Both the position numbers and the translations under genes were made by a program. Below the pieces are notes generated by a model. It made no database searches. It was not told where the DNA came from and saw nothing but the letters and a program-made list of their open reading frames with translations. This document shows positions 33,147 to 45,077 of a DNA stretch of 64,000 nucleotides, in pieces (position 1 is the stretch's first letter; every line of letters begins with the position of its first letter). The DNA is from Thinopyrum elongatum (taxonomy: Eukaryota; Streptophyta; Magnoliopsida; Poales; Poaceae): contig CM022300.1 in assembly GCA_011799875.1 (NCBI GenBank), positions 110,001,201-110,065,200 of the forward strand, written 5' to 3'.

Positions 33147-34868
33147 CTAGGAACAAAAATGCGTATGTTTGGATAGTCTTTCTAGCATTTGATCATTAAA
33201 AGGTAGAGGGTAATGATCTTTTCTAGTAGCTTTATTTAATTTGCGAAAATCAATTACTATTCTATAACCTGTAATAATTCTTTGTGGGATCAATTCATTC
33301 TTATCATTAGGAACAACAGTAATACCTCCCTTCTTAGGGACACAATGTACAGGACTTACCCACTTACTATCAGCAATAGGGTAAATTATACCTGCCTCCA
33401 GAAGCTTTAGTATTTCATTTCTTACCACTTCTTTCATCTTAGGATTTAACCGTCGTTGGTGATCAACAACTGGTTTAGCATCATTCTCCAAATTAATTTT
33501 GTGCTGACATAGAGTGGGACTAATACCCTTAAGATCATCAAGAGTATATCCAATAGTGGCACGGTGCTTCTTCAGAGTTTTCAATAATTTCTTTTCTTCA
33601 TGCTCTGAAAGGTTAGCACTAGTAATAACAGGATATATCTTCTTTTCATCGAGATAAGCATATTTCAAAGTATCCGGTAATTGTTTAAGCTCAAACATGG
33701 GATCACCCTTGGGTGGACGAGGGTCCCCAAGGATTTCAACAGGCAAATTGTGTTTCAAAATAGGCCATTGATTAAAGAATATCTCATCTATTTCCCTTCT
33801 TTCATTCATAAACATATCATTCTCATGGTCTAGCAAATATTGTCCTAAGGGATCAGTAGGAGGCACGGCAATAGAAGCAAGACCAATAATTTCATCCTTA
33901 CTAGGCAATTCTTTATCATGGGGTTGTCTACGAAATTTAGAGAAATTAAAATCATGAGACATATCCCCTAAACCGACAGTAACAATATCTTTCTCGCAAT
34001 CTATCTTAGCATTAACAGTATTCAAGAAAGGTCTACCAAATATAATGGGACAAAAATCATCTTGTGGGGGACCAAGAAAAAGAAAATCAGTAGGGTATTT
34101 TATTTTCCCACACAAGACTTCAACATCTCTAACAATCCCAATTGGTGATATAGTATCTCTATTGGCAAGCTTAATAGTAACATCAATATCTTCTATCTCA
34201 GTAGGTGCAATATCATTCATAATTTCTTTATATAAGGAAAAAGGAATTGCACTCACACTAGCACCCATATCACATAAGCCATGATAAAAATGATCTCCTA
34301 TTTTAACTGAAACAACAGGCATACCAACAATGGGTCTATGTTTATCTTTACTATCGGGTTTAGCAATTCTAGCAGCTTCATCACAGAAATAAATAACATG
34401 CCCATCAATATTATCAACCAAGAGATCTTTAACCATAGCAATACTAGGTTCAACTTTAATTTGCTCAGGGGGTGTAGGTGTTCTAGTATAACTTTTACGA
34501 ACCACAGTTGAAGCTTTAGCATGATCCTTTATTCTAACAGGAAAAGGTGATTTCTCAATATAAGCGGTAGGAACAATAGGATCAACATTATGAGTAATAG
34601 TTTCTTCTTCAACTTTAATCGGTTCTACTATTTTAACTTCAATGGGAGGATGATACTTAAAACACTTATCCTTAGGGAGATCAACATGAGTAGCAAAAGA
34701 TTCACAGAAAGAAGCTACTATCTCAGAGTCAAGTCCATATTTAGTGCTAAAATCACGAAAAGCATCGGTATCCATAAAAGATTTAACACAATCAAACTTA
34801 AGGTTTATACCCGACTCCCTACCTTCGTCGAGTTCCCAATCTTCAGAGTTGCGTTTAATTCTTTCCAA
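33147..34868 (-). pseudogene. Gypsy 2 gag C-terminus, protease and RT N-terminus in one open frame
   Basis: This 573-residue frame is the longest intact piece of the element. It carries the protease site YHGLCDMGASVSAIPFSLYK, the flap-like PIIFGRPFLNTVNAKIDCEK, the RT lead-in ELKQLPDTLKYAYLDEKKIY, and the first RT motifs VHCVPKKGGITVVPNDKNEL and RIVIDFRKLNKATRKDHYPL. It shows that protease and RT share a frame in this family. It ends at a frameshift after HTHFCS. Confidence 0.85.
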
Positions 34869-35480
34869 TAAATCCTATGTGAATTCAATAGTCTTCTTCA
34901 TAAAAGAACCAGTACAAGAAGTATCGAGCATGGATCGATCATTATGAGGAAGCCGAGCATAAAATTTTTGAATAATAATTTCTCTTGGGAGCTCATGATT
35001 GGGGCATGAATATAACATTTACTTAAGCCTCCCCCAAGCTTGAGTGATACTTTCTCCTTCATGAGACCAAAAATTATATATATAATTCCGATCACGATGA
35101 ACCAGATGCATAGGATAAAACTTCTGACGAAATTCCAATTTCAATCGGTTGTAGTTCCATGATCCAATGTCATCACATAGCCTATACCATGGCAATGCCT
35201 TCTCCTTCAAATATAAAGGGAAGACCTTCTTCTTGACTTCATCCTCGGGCAAACCTGCAAGCTTAAATAATCCACAAACTTCATCCACATAGATTAGATG
35301 CATATCAGGATGTAATGTTCCATCTCCTATGTAAGGATGAGCTAGCAGTTTCTCTATCATACCCAAAGGAATTTCATAATAAATATTTTTAGTAGGTGCA
35401 GTAGGTTGATGGGAAACTCTTCGCTCTTTCGGTCGGGGTGAAGATACCCTGAACAAACCCCTCAAAGGATTATTTTCCAC
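34869..35480 (-). pseudogene. Gypsy 2 gag
   Basis: The frame starts MENNPLRGLFRVSSP and carries EIPLGMIEKLLAHPYIGDG, KALPWYRLCDDIGSWNYNRL and MHLVHRDRNYIYNFWSHEGE. A TAA follows AWGRLK (35019-35021; Gypsy 1 has Ser), and a TAG replaces Trp near 34874. It shares its frame with the downstream protease-RT piece. Confidence 0.82.
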
Positions 35481-35557
35481 AGTAACAAGTGACGGTAAAT
35501 TTCAGCACACTATATAAATGTTTCCTTACCAAATTCCACTTACCAAAGGCGCTTCAC

Positions 35558-35575
35558 TCCCCGGCAACAGCGCCA
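35558..35575 (-). other. primer binding site of Gypsy 2 (tRNA-Asp type)
   Basis: The plus strand reads TCCCCGGCAACAGCGCCA, one mismatch from the plant tRNA-Asp 3' end. It lies 10 nt inside the LTR boundary at 35586. tRNA-Asp priming is typical of Athila elements. Confidence 0.82.
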
Positions 35576-35585
35576 GAAAAGAGCT

Positions 35586-37108
35586 TGATGACCCACAAGT
35601 ATAGGGGATCTATCATAGTCCTTTCGATAAGTAAGAGTGTCGAACCCAACGAGGAGCAGAAGGAAATGACAAGTGATTTTCAGCAAGGTATTCTCTGCAA
35701 GCACTGAAATTATCGGTAACAGATAGTTGTGTGATAAGATAATTCGTAACGGGTAACAAGTAACAAAAGTAACTAAGGTGCAGCAAGGTGGCCCAATCCT
35801 TTTTGTATCAAAGGACAAGCCTGGACGAACTCTTATATAAAGCAAAGCGCTCCCGAGGACACATGGGAATTGTTGTCAAGTTAGTTTTCATCATGCTCAT
35901 ATGATTCGCGTTCGTTACTTTGATAATTTGATATGTGGGTGGACCGGTGCTTGGGTGCTGCCCTTCCTTGGACAATCCTCCCACTTATGATTAACCCCTC
36001 TCGCAAGCATCCGCAACTACGAAAGAAGAATTAAGATAAATCTAACCATAGCATGAAACATATGGATCCAAATCAGCCCCTTACGAAGCAACACATAAAC
36101 TAGGGTTTAAGCTTCTGTCACTCTAGCAACCCATCATCTACTTATTACTTCCCAATGCCTTCCCCTAGGCCCAAATCATGGTGAAGTGTCATGTAGTCGA
36201 CGTTCACATAACACCACTAAAGGAGAGACAACATACATCTCATCAAAATATCGAACGAATACCAAATTCACATGATTACTTATAACAAGACTTCTCCCAT
36301 GTCCTCAGGAACAAACGTAACTACTCACAAAGCATATTCATGTTCATAATCAGAGGAGTATTAATTATAATTAAGGATCTGAACAAATGATCTTCCACCG
36401 AATAAACCAACTAGCATCAACTACAAGGAGTAATCAACACTACTAGCAACCCACAGGTACCAATCCGAGGTTTTGAGACAAAGCTTGGGTACAAGAGATG
36501 AACTAGGGTTTGAGAGGAGATGGTGCTGGTGAAGATGTTGATGGAGATTGACCCCCTCTTGATGAGAGGACCAATGGTGATGACGATGGCGATGATTTCC
36601 CCCTCCCGGAGGGATGTTTCCGCGGCAGAACAGCTCCGCCGGAGCCCTAGATTGGTTCTGCCCAGGTTCCGCCTCGAGACGGCGGCGCTTCATCCCGAAA
36701 GCTTCCTTCCTATTTTTTCCAGGTCAAAACACACCATATAGCAGAAGATGGGCGTCGGGGGCCTGCCAGGTGGCCCACAAGGACGGGGGGCATGCCCAGG
36801 GTGTAGGGCGCGCCCTCCACCCTTGTGGATGGCAGGTGGCCCCCCTCTGGTACTTTCTTCACCCAATAATTTTTATTAAATCCAAAATGACTCTCCGTGA
36901 AGTTTCAGGACTTTTGGAGTTGTGCAGAACAGGTCTCTAATATTTGCTCCTTTTTCAGCCCAGAATTCCAGCTGCCGGCATTCTCCCTCTTCATGTAAAC
37001 CTTGTAAAATAAGAGAGAAAAGGCATAAGTATTGTGCCATAATGTGTAATAACAGTCCATAATGCAATAAATATTGATATAAAAGCATGATGCAAAATGG
37101 ACGTATCA
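35586..37108 (-). repeat. LTR shared by Gypsy 2 (as 5' LTR) and a tandem truncated copy (as 3' LTR)
   Basis: It starts TGATGACCCACAAG and ends AAAATGGACGTATCA. A PBS lies on its left and a PPT on its right, so it serves both as a 5' LTR and as a 3' LTR. Confidence 0.88.
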
Positions 37109-38837
37109 ACTCCCCCAAGTTTAGACCTCGCTTGTCCTCAAGCGAAAGTCGATATCGAGAAAAATGTCCACAAGTTTAGAGATAGAGGTGTCGATAAAAT
37201 AAAATACGGACATGAGGGCATCATGATCATCTTTAAAACATCAACATATATTGTCATATAATTTCTTATGCTAAAGTAACAATTCATTCACAAGGTAAAG
37301 TATGAATCAAAAACTTCATTGAAAACTAACAAACTATGATCTCAGTCATTGAAGCAATTGCAATTTATCATAACATCGGAAAGAGTCAATATAAGAGCTT
37401 TTCAGCAAGTCCACATACTCAACTATCATTTAGTCTTTCACAATTGCTAACACTCACGCGATACTTATGGGTTCAAAGCTTTCGTCGGACACAGAGAAAG
37501 ATAGGGGCTTATAGTTTCGCCTCGCAACCTTTTACCTCAACGGTAATGTCAACAATAATACTTGATGATAACCTACATCCGAGTGGATATATATATATCT
37601 GGATCTTTCTCCAACACATAGTGCTTGCCAAAAGGAAAAAGTGTAAAAAGGAAAGGTGAAGATCACCATGACTCTTGTATAAGGGTAGAAGATAAAAGTA
37701 AAAAAGATAGGCCCTTCGCAGAGGGAAGCAGAGGTTGTCATGCGCTTTTATGGTTGCATGAACAAAATCTTAATGCAAAAGAACGTCACTTTATATTGCC
37801 GCTTGTGATAAAGAACTTTATTATGTACTCTGTCGCTTTTATTTCTTCCATATCACAATTTCGTATAAAGCTTATTTTCTTCACACTAATAGATCATACA
37901 TATTTAAAGAGCAATTTTTATTGCTTGCACCGATGAAAACTTACTTGAAGGATCTTACTCAATCCATAGGTAGGTATGGTGGACTCTCATGGCAATACTG
38001 GGTTTAGGGATGTTTGGAAGCACAAGTAGTATCTCTAGTTGGTGCAAAGAATTTGGCTAGCATGAGAGGGAAAGGAAAGCTCAACATGTTGGAAGATCCA
38101 TGACAATATAACTTCTATTCGGATATAAGAAAACATAACCCATTATGTTGTCTTCCTTGTCCAACATCAACTTTTTATCATGTCATATTTTAATGAGTAC
38201 TCACAATTACAAAAGATGTCCAAGATAGTATATTTATATGTGAAGGCTCTCTTTCTTTATTACTTCCTATTAATTGCAACAATGACCAAAACTATGTTTG
38301 TCAACTCCCAACAAATTTTATTCATCATACTATTTATATGTGAAGTCATTACTCTCCATAAGATCAATATATGATCTTTTTATTTCTTTTTTTATTTTAT
38401 TCCCTCAAGATCATAGCAAGAAAACAAAGACCTCAACTCAAAACTAATCTTTATTATATATAACTCAAGGACTCTATTACATAGATGGATATCAAAACAA
38501 AACTCAAAGCTAGATCATACTAAAACTTTATTCTACTAGATCAAGATATAACCAAAAGGATCGAACTAAGATAAATGATAAAGGTAAAGGTGTGATGGTG
38601 ATAGGATACCGGGGCACCTCCCCCAAGCTTGGCAGTTGCCAAGGGGAGTGCCAATACCCATGTATTTATGTCTCTTTCTTCGGAGGTGGTGATGATGGAG
38701 TTGTTGATGAAGTAGGCTTGTCATCCATCTTCCAAGGAATAGGCTCACTATCATAGAAAGATGAACCAGTCTCCGGGATCCTCAAATCTGCAGCCAAACT
38801 CATCCTCTTAAATCTGTATTCATACTCACAGTTCTAG
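37109..38837 (-). mobile_element. truncated tandem copy of the Gypsy 2 3' internal region
   Basis: It is collinear with 28366-30071: PPT, non-coding part, and the C-terminal part of the extra ORF (about 38660-38837, including RFKRMSLAADLRIPETG and WKMDDKPTSS). It stops abruptly at AGTTCTAGTTTTT, where host repeat sequence starts. ORFs such as 37625-37936 are not supported. Confidence 0.85.
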
Positions 38838-39706
38838 TTTTTCCGTAATAAGGACGCACTTCCTTGCGTACGAAGATGTAGCTGGTGGGTCCCAGCTGTC
38901 AGGGGGAGAAAACATTATTTTTCAGGGTAAAAAGGATGCAGTTGCATGCATGTGGCCATGGGTATGGTGCGTCCCCATTGTCAGCCCCTCACGTACAGTC
39001 ATCTTCCGATGACTCTCGTTTGTTGACCATGTTGACCACACCGTGCCGAGCGCACCAAGGCCGGTGGACGACGGCGAGGCCCCAGACTGGAATGACCCAA
39101 AGATGGTAAAGACGCGACAGTGGAGTCGCAGATGGAGAGGAGTGGGAAACTTGACTGGTTCGGGTGCGCGGCAGCACTGCCGCCCACGGGAGACAGGAGC
39201 AAGAACAGAGGTTGAAGAAGCAGCACGGCTGTTGGATTAACATCCAATGGTCCAGCTGCTAGAATCATTTGTTAATTAAGTTGACAAAGCCCTGCGTACG
39301 CGTCAGCTTAGTAGGCCCACAAGTCAGCCACCAAATCTGCCGGGTCCCAGCTGTCATCGAGAGGAATAGTTTTTTTTTGCATGACAAGGCGGCACTTCCT
39401 TCCGTGCGAAGATACAGCTGGTGGGTCCCAGCTGTCAGGGGGAGGAAACATTTTTTTTAGCTTAATAAGGAGGAACTTTCCTTGCATGCGACCATGGACC
39501 TCGTGGGTCCCAGCTGTCAGGCTCTCCATGTACGGTCCTCTTCGGATGACTCTCATTTGTTGACCACGCTGCACCGAGCGCAGCAAGGCGGTGGACGACG
39601 GCGAGGCTCGGACGGGAATGACCCGGAGATGGGAAGACGCGGCAGTGGAGTCGCAGATTGAGAGGAGTACAAGGGTTATAACTGGTTCTGGTGCAGCGTG
39701 GGGCTG
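38838..39706. repeat. host repeat array, unit 1 and first half of unit 2
   Basis: Unit 1 starts near 38849 (AAGGACGCACTTCC) and unit 2 near 39385 (AAGGCGGCACTTCC), a period of about 536 bp. Shared segments include GGTGGGTCCCAGCTGTCAGG, GATGACTCTC, TTTGTTGACCA and GGTGGACGACGGCGAGG. Unit 2 is cut at 39706 by Gypsy 3 and continues at 52362. I do not recognise the repeat; no frame is conserved between units. Confidence 0.7.
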
Positions 39707-40700
39707 TGTCGGGGACGAATCCGCGATCACCTATGGGACCCAGAGAAGGACCCCTTTACGTTCGGCAGGGAGAGACGGTCGTGCGAAGAGCAAATCTAGC
39801 GAAGAACACGACAGTGCACGAGAGAGATTTACCTAGGTTCGGGCTGCACGAATGCGTAAAACCCTACTCCTGCTTTTTTTGGTTTATTATCTGTATGATT
39901 GTTCTAGCTCCAGGAGCGCTACAGTACCGAGTAGCTGCGTACAATACTGGAGTTCTCCCTTTTCTAGTTCCTCTCCCTTTCACGTTGCCTATGGGCCTCC
40001 TTTTATACGCACAAAGGGGTCACCAACAGGTGGCAAACAGTAAAGGTAGAGGTGGAAAGTTGCTACAGTAAGGCCACTATTACCAGGATGACATGTCCTA
40101 CCTACCACTGACGGCAGGAGACAAGGGCATTAAATGCCCATGCCTTTGCTGTCCACATACATGTACCCGGACGTCGTGGACGTGGGAAAAGCCTATCCCA
40201 CCTGCTGCTGCACCGCTATCTACAGTGCACCGCCGTCTACACAGTGCCCTGCCACGCACGCTTGGAAGGACCCAGAGCGCCACGCTGGCAGAGGCACCGG
40301 AGCAGCACAGTAGCACAGTGGTACAGTAACGCTTGCCGCGGCAAGACCTTGCCGCACTTGACAGCTTGGCGCAACCCATAGTTTGCCGTGCAAGGTAACT
40401 TGCCGGGGCAAGTACCTTGCCGCAGCCGCTATCTTGCCGCAGCCAATGACTTGCCGGGGCAAGTACCTTGCCGCGGCAAGTACTCTGCTTCAGCAATGCC
40501 CAGGCTGGGCCTCAACTGTCCCTCCCGGCAAGCTCCTCTTGCCGGGGCCTTAACTCTTGCTTTGTATACTTTGTTCTTGAATGGCTTAATAATCTTGAGC
40601 TTCTCTCTGGCTGTCCTCCCGCAAGCCTGGCCGCGGGATGCTACTACTGCCCGTGCACAAGTACGGGGTACTAGGGTACCCCTATTCTAGTACACCGACA
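39707..40700 (-). repeat. 3' LTR of Gypsy 3 (994 bp)
   Basis: It starts TGTCGGGGACGAATCCGCG and ends TAGTACACCGACA. On the minus strand TATAAAA (40001-40007) within GCGTATAAAAGGAGG is the likely LTR promoter box. The U3 part (40330-40560) is packed with TTGCCG/CGGCAA motifs, including the palindrome CTTGCCGCGGCAAG at 40332-40345 and 40467-40480. ORFs on both strands in it repeat in the other LTR and are not genes. Confidence 0.9.
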
Positions 40701-40716
40701 GGAGCCCCCGGGCCTG
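40701..40716 (-). other. polypurine tract of Gypsy 3
   Basis: The minus strand reads CAGGCCCGGGGGCTCC next to the LTR start TGTCGGTGTAC. Its position fixes the 3' LTR boundary at 40700. Confidence 0.65.
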
Positions 40717-40918
40717 GGCCACACACGGTGCCGGGCGTTGTTGGGCCAGGCCCAAACAGTGCACGGGCACGCGTGGCTGGGATAAGCCGAAACGTCTCTA
40801 TGTTGTTTAATTGCACGTTCTCCCATGCGTCGCGCGTTGAATGCGGAGCGTGGGAAGCGTGCGCAGTTATCTCGAATGACGAAGGGGCGGATGGTTCCGC
40901 ATCTTTCCCCATAAAAGG
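40711..40918 (+). promoter_or_regulatory. promoter of the antisense accessory gene in Gypsy 3
   Basis: ATAAAAGG at 40911-40918, within CCCCATAAAAGGAG, is a good TATA box 154 nt before the ATG at 41072. Upstream are TGGGCC/GGCCCA motifs, including the 15-nt palindrome TTGGGCCAGGCCCAA at 40741-40755. TGGGCC is a known TCP-factor (site II) element in plant promoters. The leader after the box is CT-rich (CACACCCCTCTCACC). Promoter activity is inferred. Confidence 0.55.
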
Positions 40919-41071
40919 AGGGACCTGCAGAAGCATTCACACACCCCTCTCACCATTCTCGATCTCCAAATCTCCACCTTCTTCTTCCTCCGCTCCAAAA
41001 CAAAGCGGTTTCCCAATCCTCCGCCACCGTGCGCGTCCGCATCTCCCTCGGTCCTCAGCTCCGCCTTCGCC

Positions 41072-44000
41072 ATGCCTCCCAAAGGAGAAAAGGGGAAGAC
41101 GGGGAAGTCCTCAAGGACGGAGACCCAGGCGCAGTTGAAGAGGCAGAAGTACGCGCTCTTCGCTCCGACGCTCACGGGGGCGGATCTGAAGGCCAAGTTC
41201 CAAGGCATGTGGGCCGTGAGGACCAAGGCGCATCCGGCCACCCGCGTTCGCCCAGCCACCGACGAGAGCGAAGTGAGCAAGTGCCCCTTCTTCGCTTGCT
41301 ACTTTTGGTGCGGGCTCTGCCCACCGTACTCGGATTTCTTCAGCGACATCATGTACACCTTCAACCTCCGTCTGCTGGATCTCACACCGAATGCCGTATC
41401 CACCATGGCAATATTTGCGCGTCTGTGCGAGAACTTCGTCGGCGTCGCACCCAACACTGCGCTGTTCAGGCATTACTTCACTCCCCGTGCTGAAAAGGGG
41501 GAGCCTCTCACTGTTGGCGTCTCGTTCGTTTCAAGATTGGGCGCCAAGGAGCATTATCTGAAGGGGGATCTCCGCCCAAGATGGGGAGAAATCCAGTCTG
41601 AATGGTGTTGGATCATTGACGACGAGCCGCCACCATACTGTGAGCTTCGCAAGACCCCAGCAGCGCGTGGCACAGACTGGAGCGATCTGGATCCCTAGGA
41701 CAAAAAGCTGGAGATTGCCGCTGCCAGGATCATACGGCTCAGGGAGGCCGGGCTCACCATAGGGATGGTTGGCGCAGACTTCCTCCGCCGCCGCATTGCT
41801 CCTCTGCAGCAGAGAGGAAGGCCGGCCTCTGATTGGAAGAACCCAGCCGATATCATGCGGCTGCGCCCTGGACTGATCAACAACTTCACAATTCTGCAGC
41901 ACGACTTTTTCATGCGAGAACTGTTCAAGCAAGAGACAGATCCAGAAAAGCGCGACAAGGCGTTCACGCTGCCGAAGCACATCGTGCCCCTTTGCAACAA
42001 CTCCGCATTGAGTGCAATCATCGCTATGATGCCGCTCTGCAATGCGCACAGCGTTGAAGCAACTTGGGACGTGCCGCTCGAAGAAGACGTGCGGCGATTC
42101 TTTGACTCCATGGTCGAAAAGCTGGTCCGGGTGGAAGAGTGGCTCGTCCGCAACACCACTGAGCAAGAAATAGAATTCATTGCTCGAAGAGTGGAGGAGG
42201 ACAGGCTCGCCAGGGAAGCTGGCGATTTTGGTTATACTTTGGCGGAGCTCGACGAGGCACAAAAGGAGAGCCTTGCCGAGCAGGGGATGCTTGCCTGGAA
42301 GGGCGAGCTCGCCGCACCCGGCAAGGATGTCGGGCCAAGCCAGCCTGCCGACGAGTCAGGCAGCTCGGAGGATGAGGGCTCCTCTTCCGAGGAGGGCACC
42401 GAAAGCCCACCGCAGTCAGAGTCCCCAGCCCCTCTGAGGAGGAAACGCCTTCGCAGGCTTGGCAAAGTGGCTGAGCGGCAAGAAGTTCAACAACCGCCGG
42501 AGCGCCGTTCGACGCGCTCGACCGCGGCAAGGGCTGGTGCTGCGGGAGTGTCTCACGCGGCCCCGGCAACTGGAGCAGGGTCATCAAAGACCGCTGCTAC
42601 TACCCCCGCCAAGCGGCCAAGGAGCCCAGCTCCCCCTCCTCCCCCTCCTCACACGGAGGCGGACTTTGATTTTTCCGCTCTCAGCGAAGAGGACGACGAG
42701 GAAGAGTAAGTTCCCTTGCCGCGACCCTCAATCTTTGTAAGGTTTTGTTTCTGTCCTCACTTGTCGCGCTCCGGCCTTGCTTCCGCAGGGAGGAAACTTT
42801 GGCGGAGAGGACAAGGAAGAGAGCTAAGGTCTCGACGAGCAAGACCGTGGTGGTCGTCGAAGATGAGCCCACGGCAACCACCGGGAGAGCGTCTGAGACC
42901 GTCCCGACCAGCTCGGAGCCCAGCCCTCGTTGCAGCCCCCAGCGTAAGTATTTCAACTACCTTTCGCTAGCGGTCGCTGAGGAACAAGCATTTTGTTACT
43001 GACATCTTTGGGCGTGTAGGAGAGGAGCAGCAAGTGGAGCCATCTGAAGGTGCTCCAGAAGTACCACCCCCCTCGACCACACCGCCAAGGAGAAGATTTC
43101 CGGTAAGGGCTCCCACTAGCGAGCCGAGCCACGAAGAGGAGCCGGCAAGCGCCGAAGTGCCAAGCACCAGCGCTGGCGACCCCACCCCAATGACAAACGT
43201 TGACGGGGGAGGGGAGCCCACCGCTCTTGAGCTCAACACGGGTAAACCCACTTGCTGCAAAACTCTTTCTGCTTTCTTTCTTTTGTCTTCTTGAATTTCT
43301 TCCTGAAGCTCTTTCTGCCTTACTTCTCGGGTTGGCAGAGCCCTCCTCGGTGGAGCCAATGAACATTGACTCTTCTGCCGAGGAGAACACCACAGGGGCC
43401 GTCGACGACGAGGCCGCCAAGGCCGCCGCTGCCAAGGCCGACAAGCTGGCAGCCGACAAGCTTGCCGACGAAGAAACTGCCAATGCTGCCGAAGAGGCCG
43501 GCAAGGCCGCCGAGGATAATACCGCCAAGGCGCCCACCGATGAAGCCGCCAAGGCTGCTGAAGCTGAGGCCGCCCAGAAGGCTGCTGAGGAGGCCGGCGA
43601 GGGAGCCGGTGGTCGTACTGACGGCCCTGAGGCCACAGGAGCGCCAGGCGCTACTCCGACCACGGGTCCTTCAACCACTGACGAGGCGGCAGCGCCCAAC
43701 TCGCCTCCGCCAAGCAAATACGTCCGGGTCGGCGAGAACGTCTACGTCAGCCTCCCCTGGACGGTGGGCTCCAGAGCGCCAACCGAGGAGGATGTTGTGG
43801 ACGAGGAGATCCTTGCCGCTACCGGGCTCCAGCTTGTGGATGCGCCAGGCGCCAGCACTAGCAGCACGTCTGAAGAGGAGCAACTGCTTCAAAAGCTGCT
43901 GAATCTTCATCGTGCCCGACGGGAGAAGCTAGCTTCCAGGGAGGCGCTCATCGAGAAGGCCGAAGCTGACATGTTGAGGCGCGCGGAGATCTTGGCGGAT

Positions 44001-45077
44001 GTCCGCGCGCGATCTCTTAATGCGTTAGAGGCCAAGCGGGCACAGCTGGCCGAAGAACGGCAGGCCCTCCTCCTGATGAAGCAAGACATTGAACAAAAAC
44101 AGGAGGAGACCGCCAAGGAGTTGTCTGCTCGGGCCGGTGATCTGAACCAGCGGAAAGTGGACCTTGATGCCCACGAAGAAGAACTTGCCGAGCGCAAGAG
44201 GAAACTTGCCGAAACCCTCCGACAGAAAGACGAGGAGGTGGCAAGACTTGTCGCAGAGCGGACCCAGGGGCAGGCACAAAAACACCAGAAGGAAATCGAA
44301 GCCTTGGCCCAAGAGTACGCCAGCAAGTTGGTGGAGGCCACCGACGCTGTCGCTGCTGCAGAAGTGAACAGGAAGGAAACGGAGGAGAAAGTGGCAAGAC
44401 TAGAGGCTGCCCTCAAGGCAAACGGTGACAAGCTCTCAACGCTTGAAAGTGAGAGGGCAAAGGTGACCCACACTTTGGCGGAGATGCAAGTTACCATAGC
44501 CAAGAAGAACAATCTGCTTGCCGCCGCCAATGACTCCAGAGCAGACCTGAAGCTGAAACTGACCACGCTGAAGGAGACGCTCGACACCACCAGAAAGCGC
44601 GAAGGGCTTCTAATGGCAGAGCTCCAGAAGGAAAAGGGTCTGCTTCAAGACGCTATTGCAACCCACAAGAAGTTCAGGGATAACGTGGGGATCTTCACAG
44701 ACAGGCTTGCCAGCGCAGCCGAGGACATCGACAAGGAGCTGACTGCCCTGAAGGTGCCAGACTTTGGGTACTCCACCGACAAGAACACGCAAACTAGCGT
44801 CAAGCTAGCCGAGTTCTTCGACGGAGTAGTAGAAGCACTCCAACAGCTCCAAGTCAATCACAAGGCTCAACTGGCCGACGAGTCACGCAGGCTTTGCCGG
44901 GGAGTTCTCCGGAGGTTGTTGGTGAAGATAGCATACAGAAACCCGGGCGTCGACTTCAGCAACATCTTCAAAAGCTTGCCGAAGGGATACGACCCCGCGC
45001 CACTAGAGGCCCTTGTCGCGCCCATCGTGGAGAGGGTGGACCAAATCCAGAGAGTCGAAGGCGAGCACCGCAATTAG
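41072..45077 (+). pseudogene. antisense accessory gene of Gypsy 3, Transposase_28-like domain plus coiled coil, four exons
   Basis: Proposed exons are 41072-42705, 42789-42943, 43020-43241 and 43339-45077. All junctions are GT-AG and keep one frame; the total is 1250 codons. Residues about 70-180 (CPFFACYFWC, GLCPPYSDFFSDIMYTFNLR, LDLTPNAVSTMAIFARLCE, NTALFRHYFTPR) match the plant 'putative gypsy type transposon' domain (Pfam PF04195). The middle is acidic and Ser/Pro-rich with KRPRSP and RKRLRRL basic motifs. Exon 4 has an Ala/Lys/Glu-rich repeat region and a long coiled coil (about 43860-44700). An in-frame TAG at 41696-41698 (codon 209, before DKKLEIAAARIIRL) is the only lesion. The gene runs against pol and converges with it. 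The role is unknown; antisense ORFs of this type are known in Tat elements. Confidence 0.75.

Larger units (their letters stand above)
26844..37108 (-). mobile_element. Athila-lineage Gypsy element 2
   Basis: Two LTRs of 1522 bp (26844-28365) and 1523 bp (35586-37108) bound a full internal region in minus order: PBS, gag, protease, RT, RNase H, integrase, extra ORF, PPT. It is the same family as Gypsy 1. Beyond the 5' LTR the sequence continues into a further PPT and 3' internal region (37109-38837), so the 35586 LTR is shared with a second, truncated copy and no TSD can be assigned. Confidence 0.9.

Noticed and set aside
37336..37936. plus-strand ORFs repeated at 28569-28877 and 37336-37659
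   Set aside because: They recur only because the Gypsy 2 3' internal region is duplicated; they shift frame between copies and have no motif.
41531..42262. 243-codon minus-strand ORF
   Set aside because: It lies opposite exon 1 of the accessory gene and has no recognisable domain.
43907..44590. 227-codon minus-strand ORF, Ser/Ala-rich
   Set aside because: It is a shadow of the coiled-coil exon of the accessory gene; its Ser/Phe/Ala composition is what the complement of Glu/Lys/Leu codons gives.
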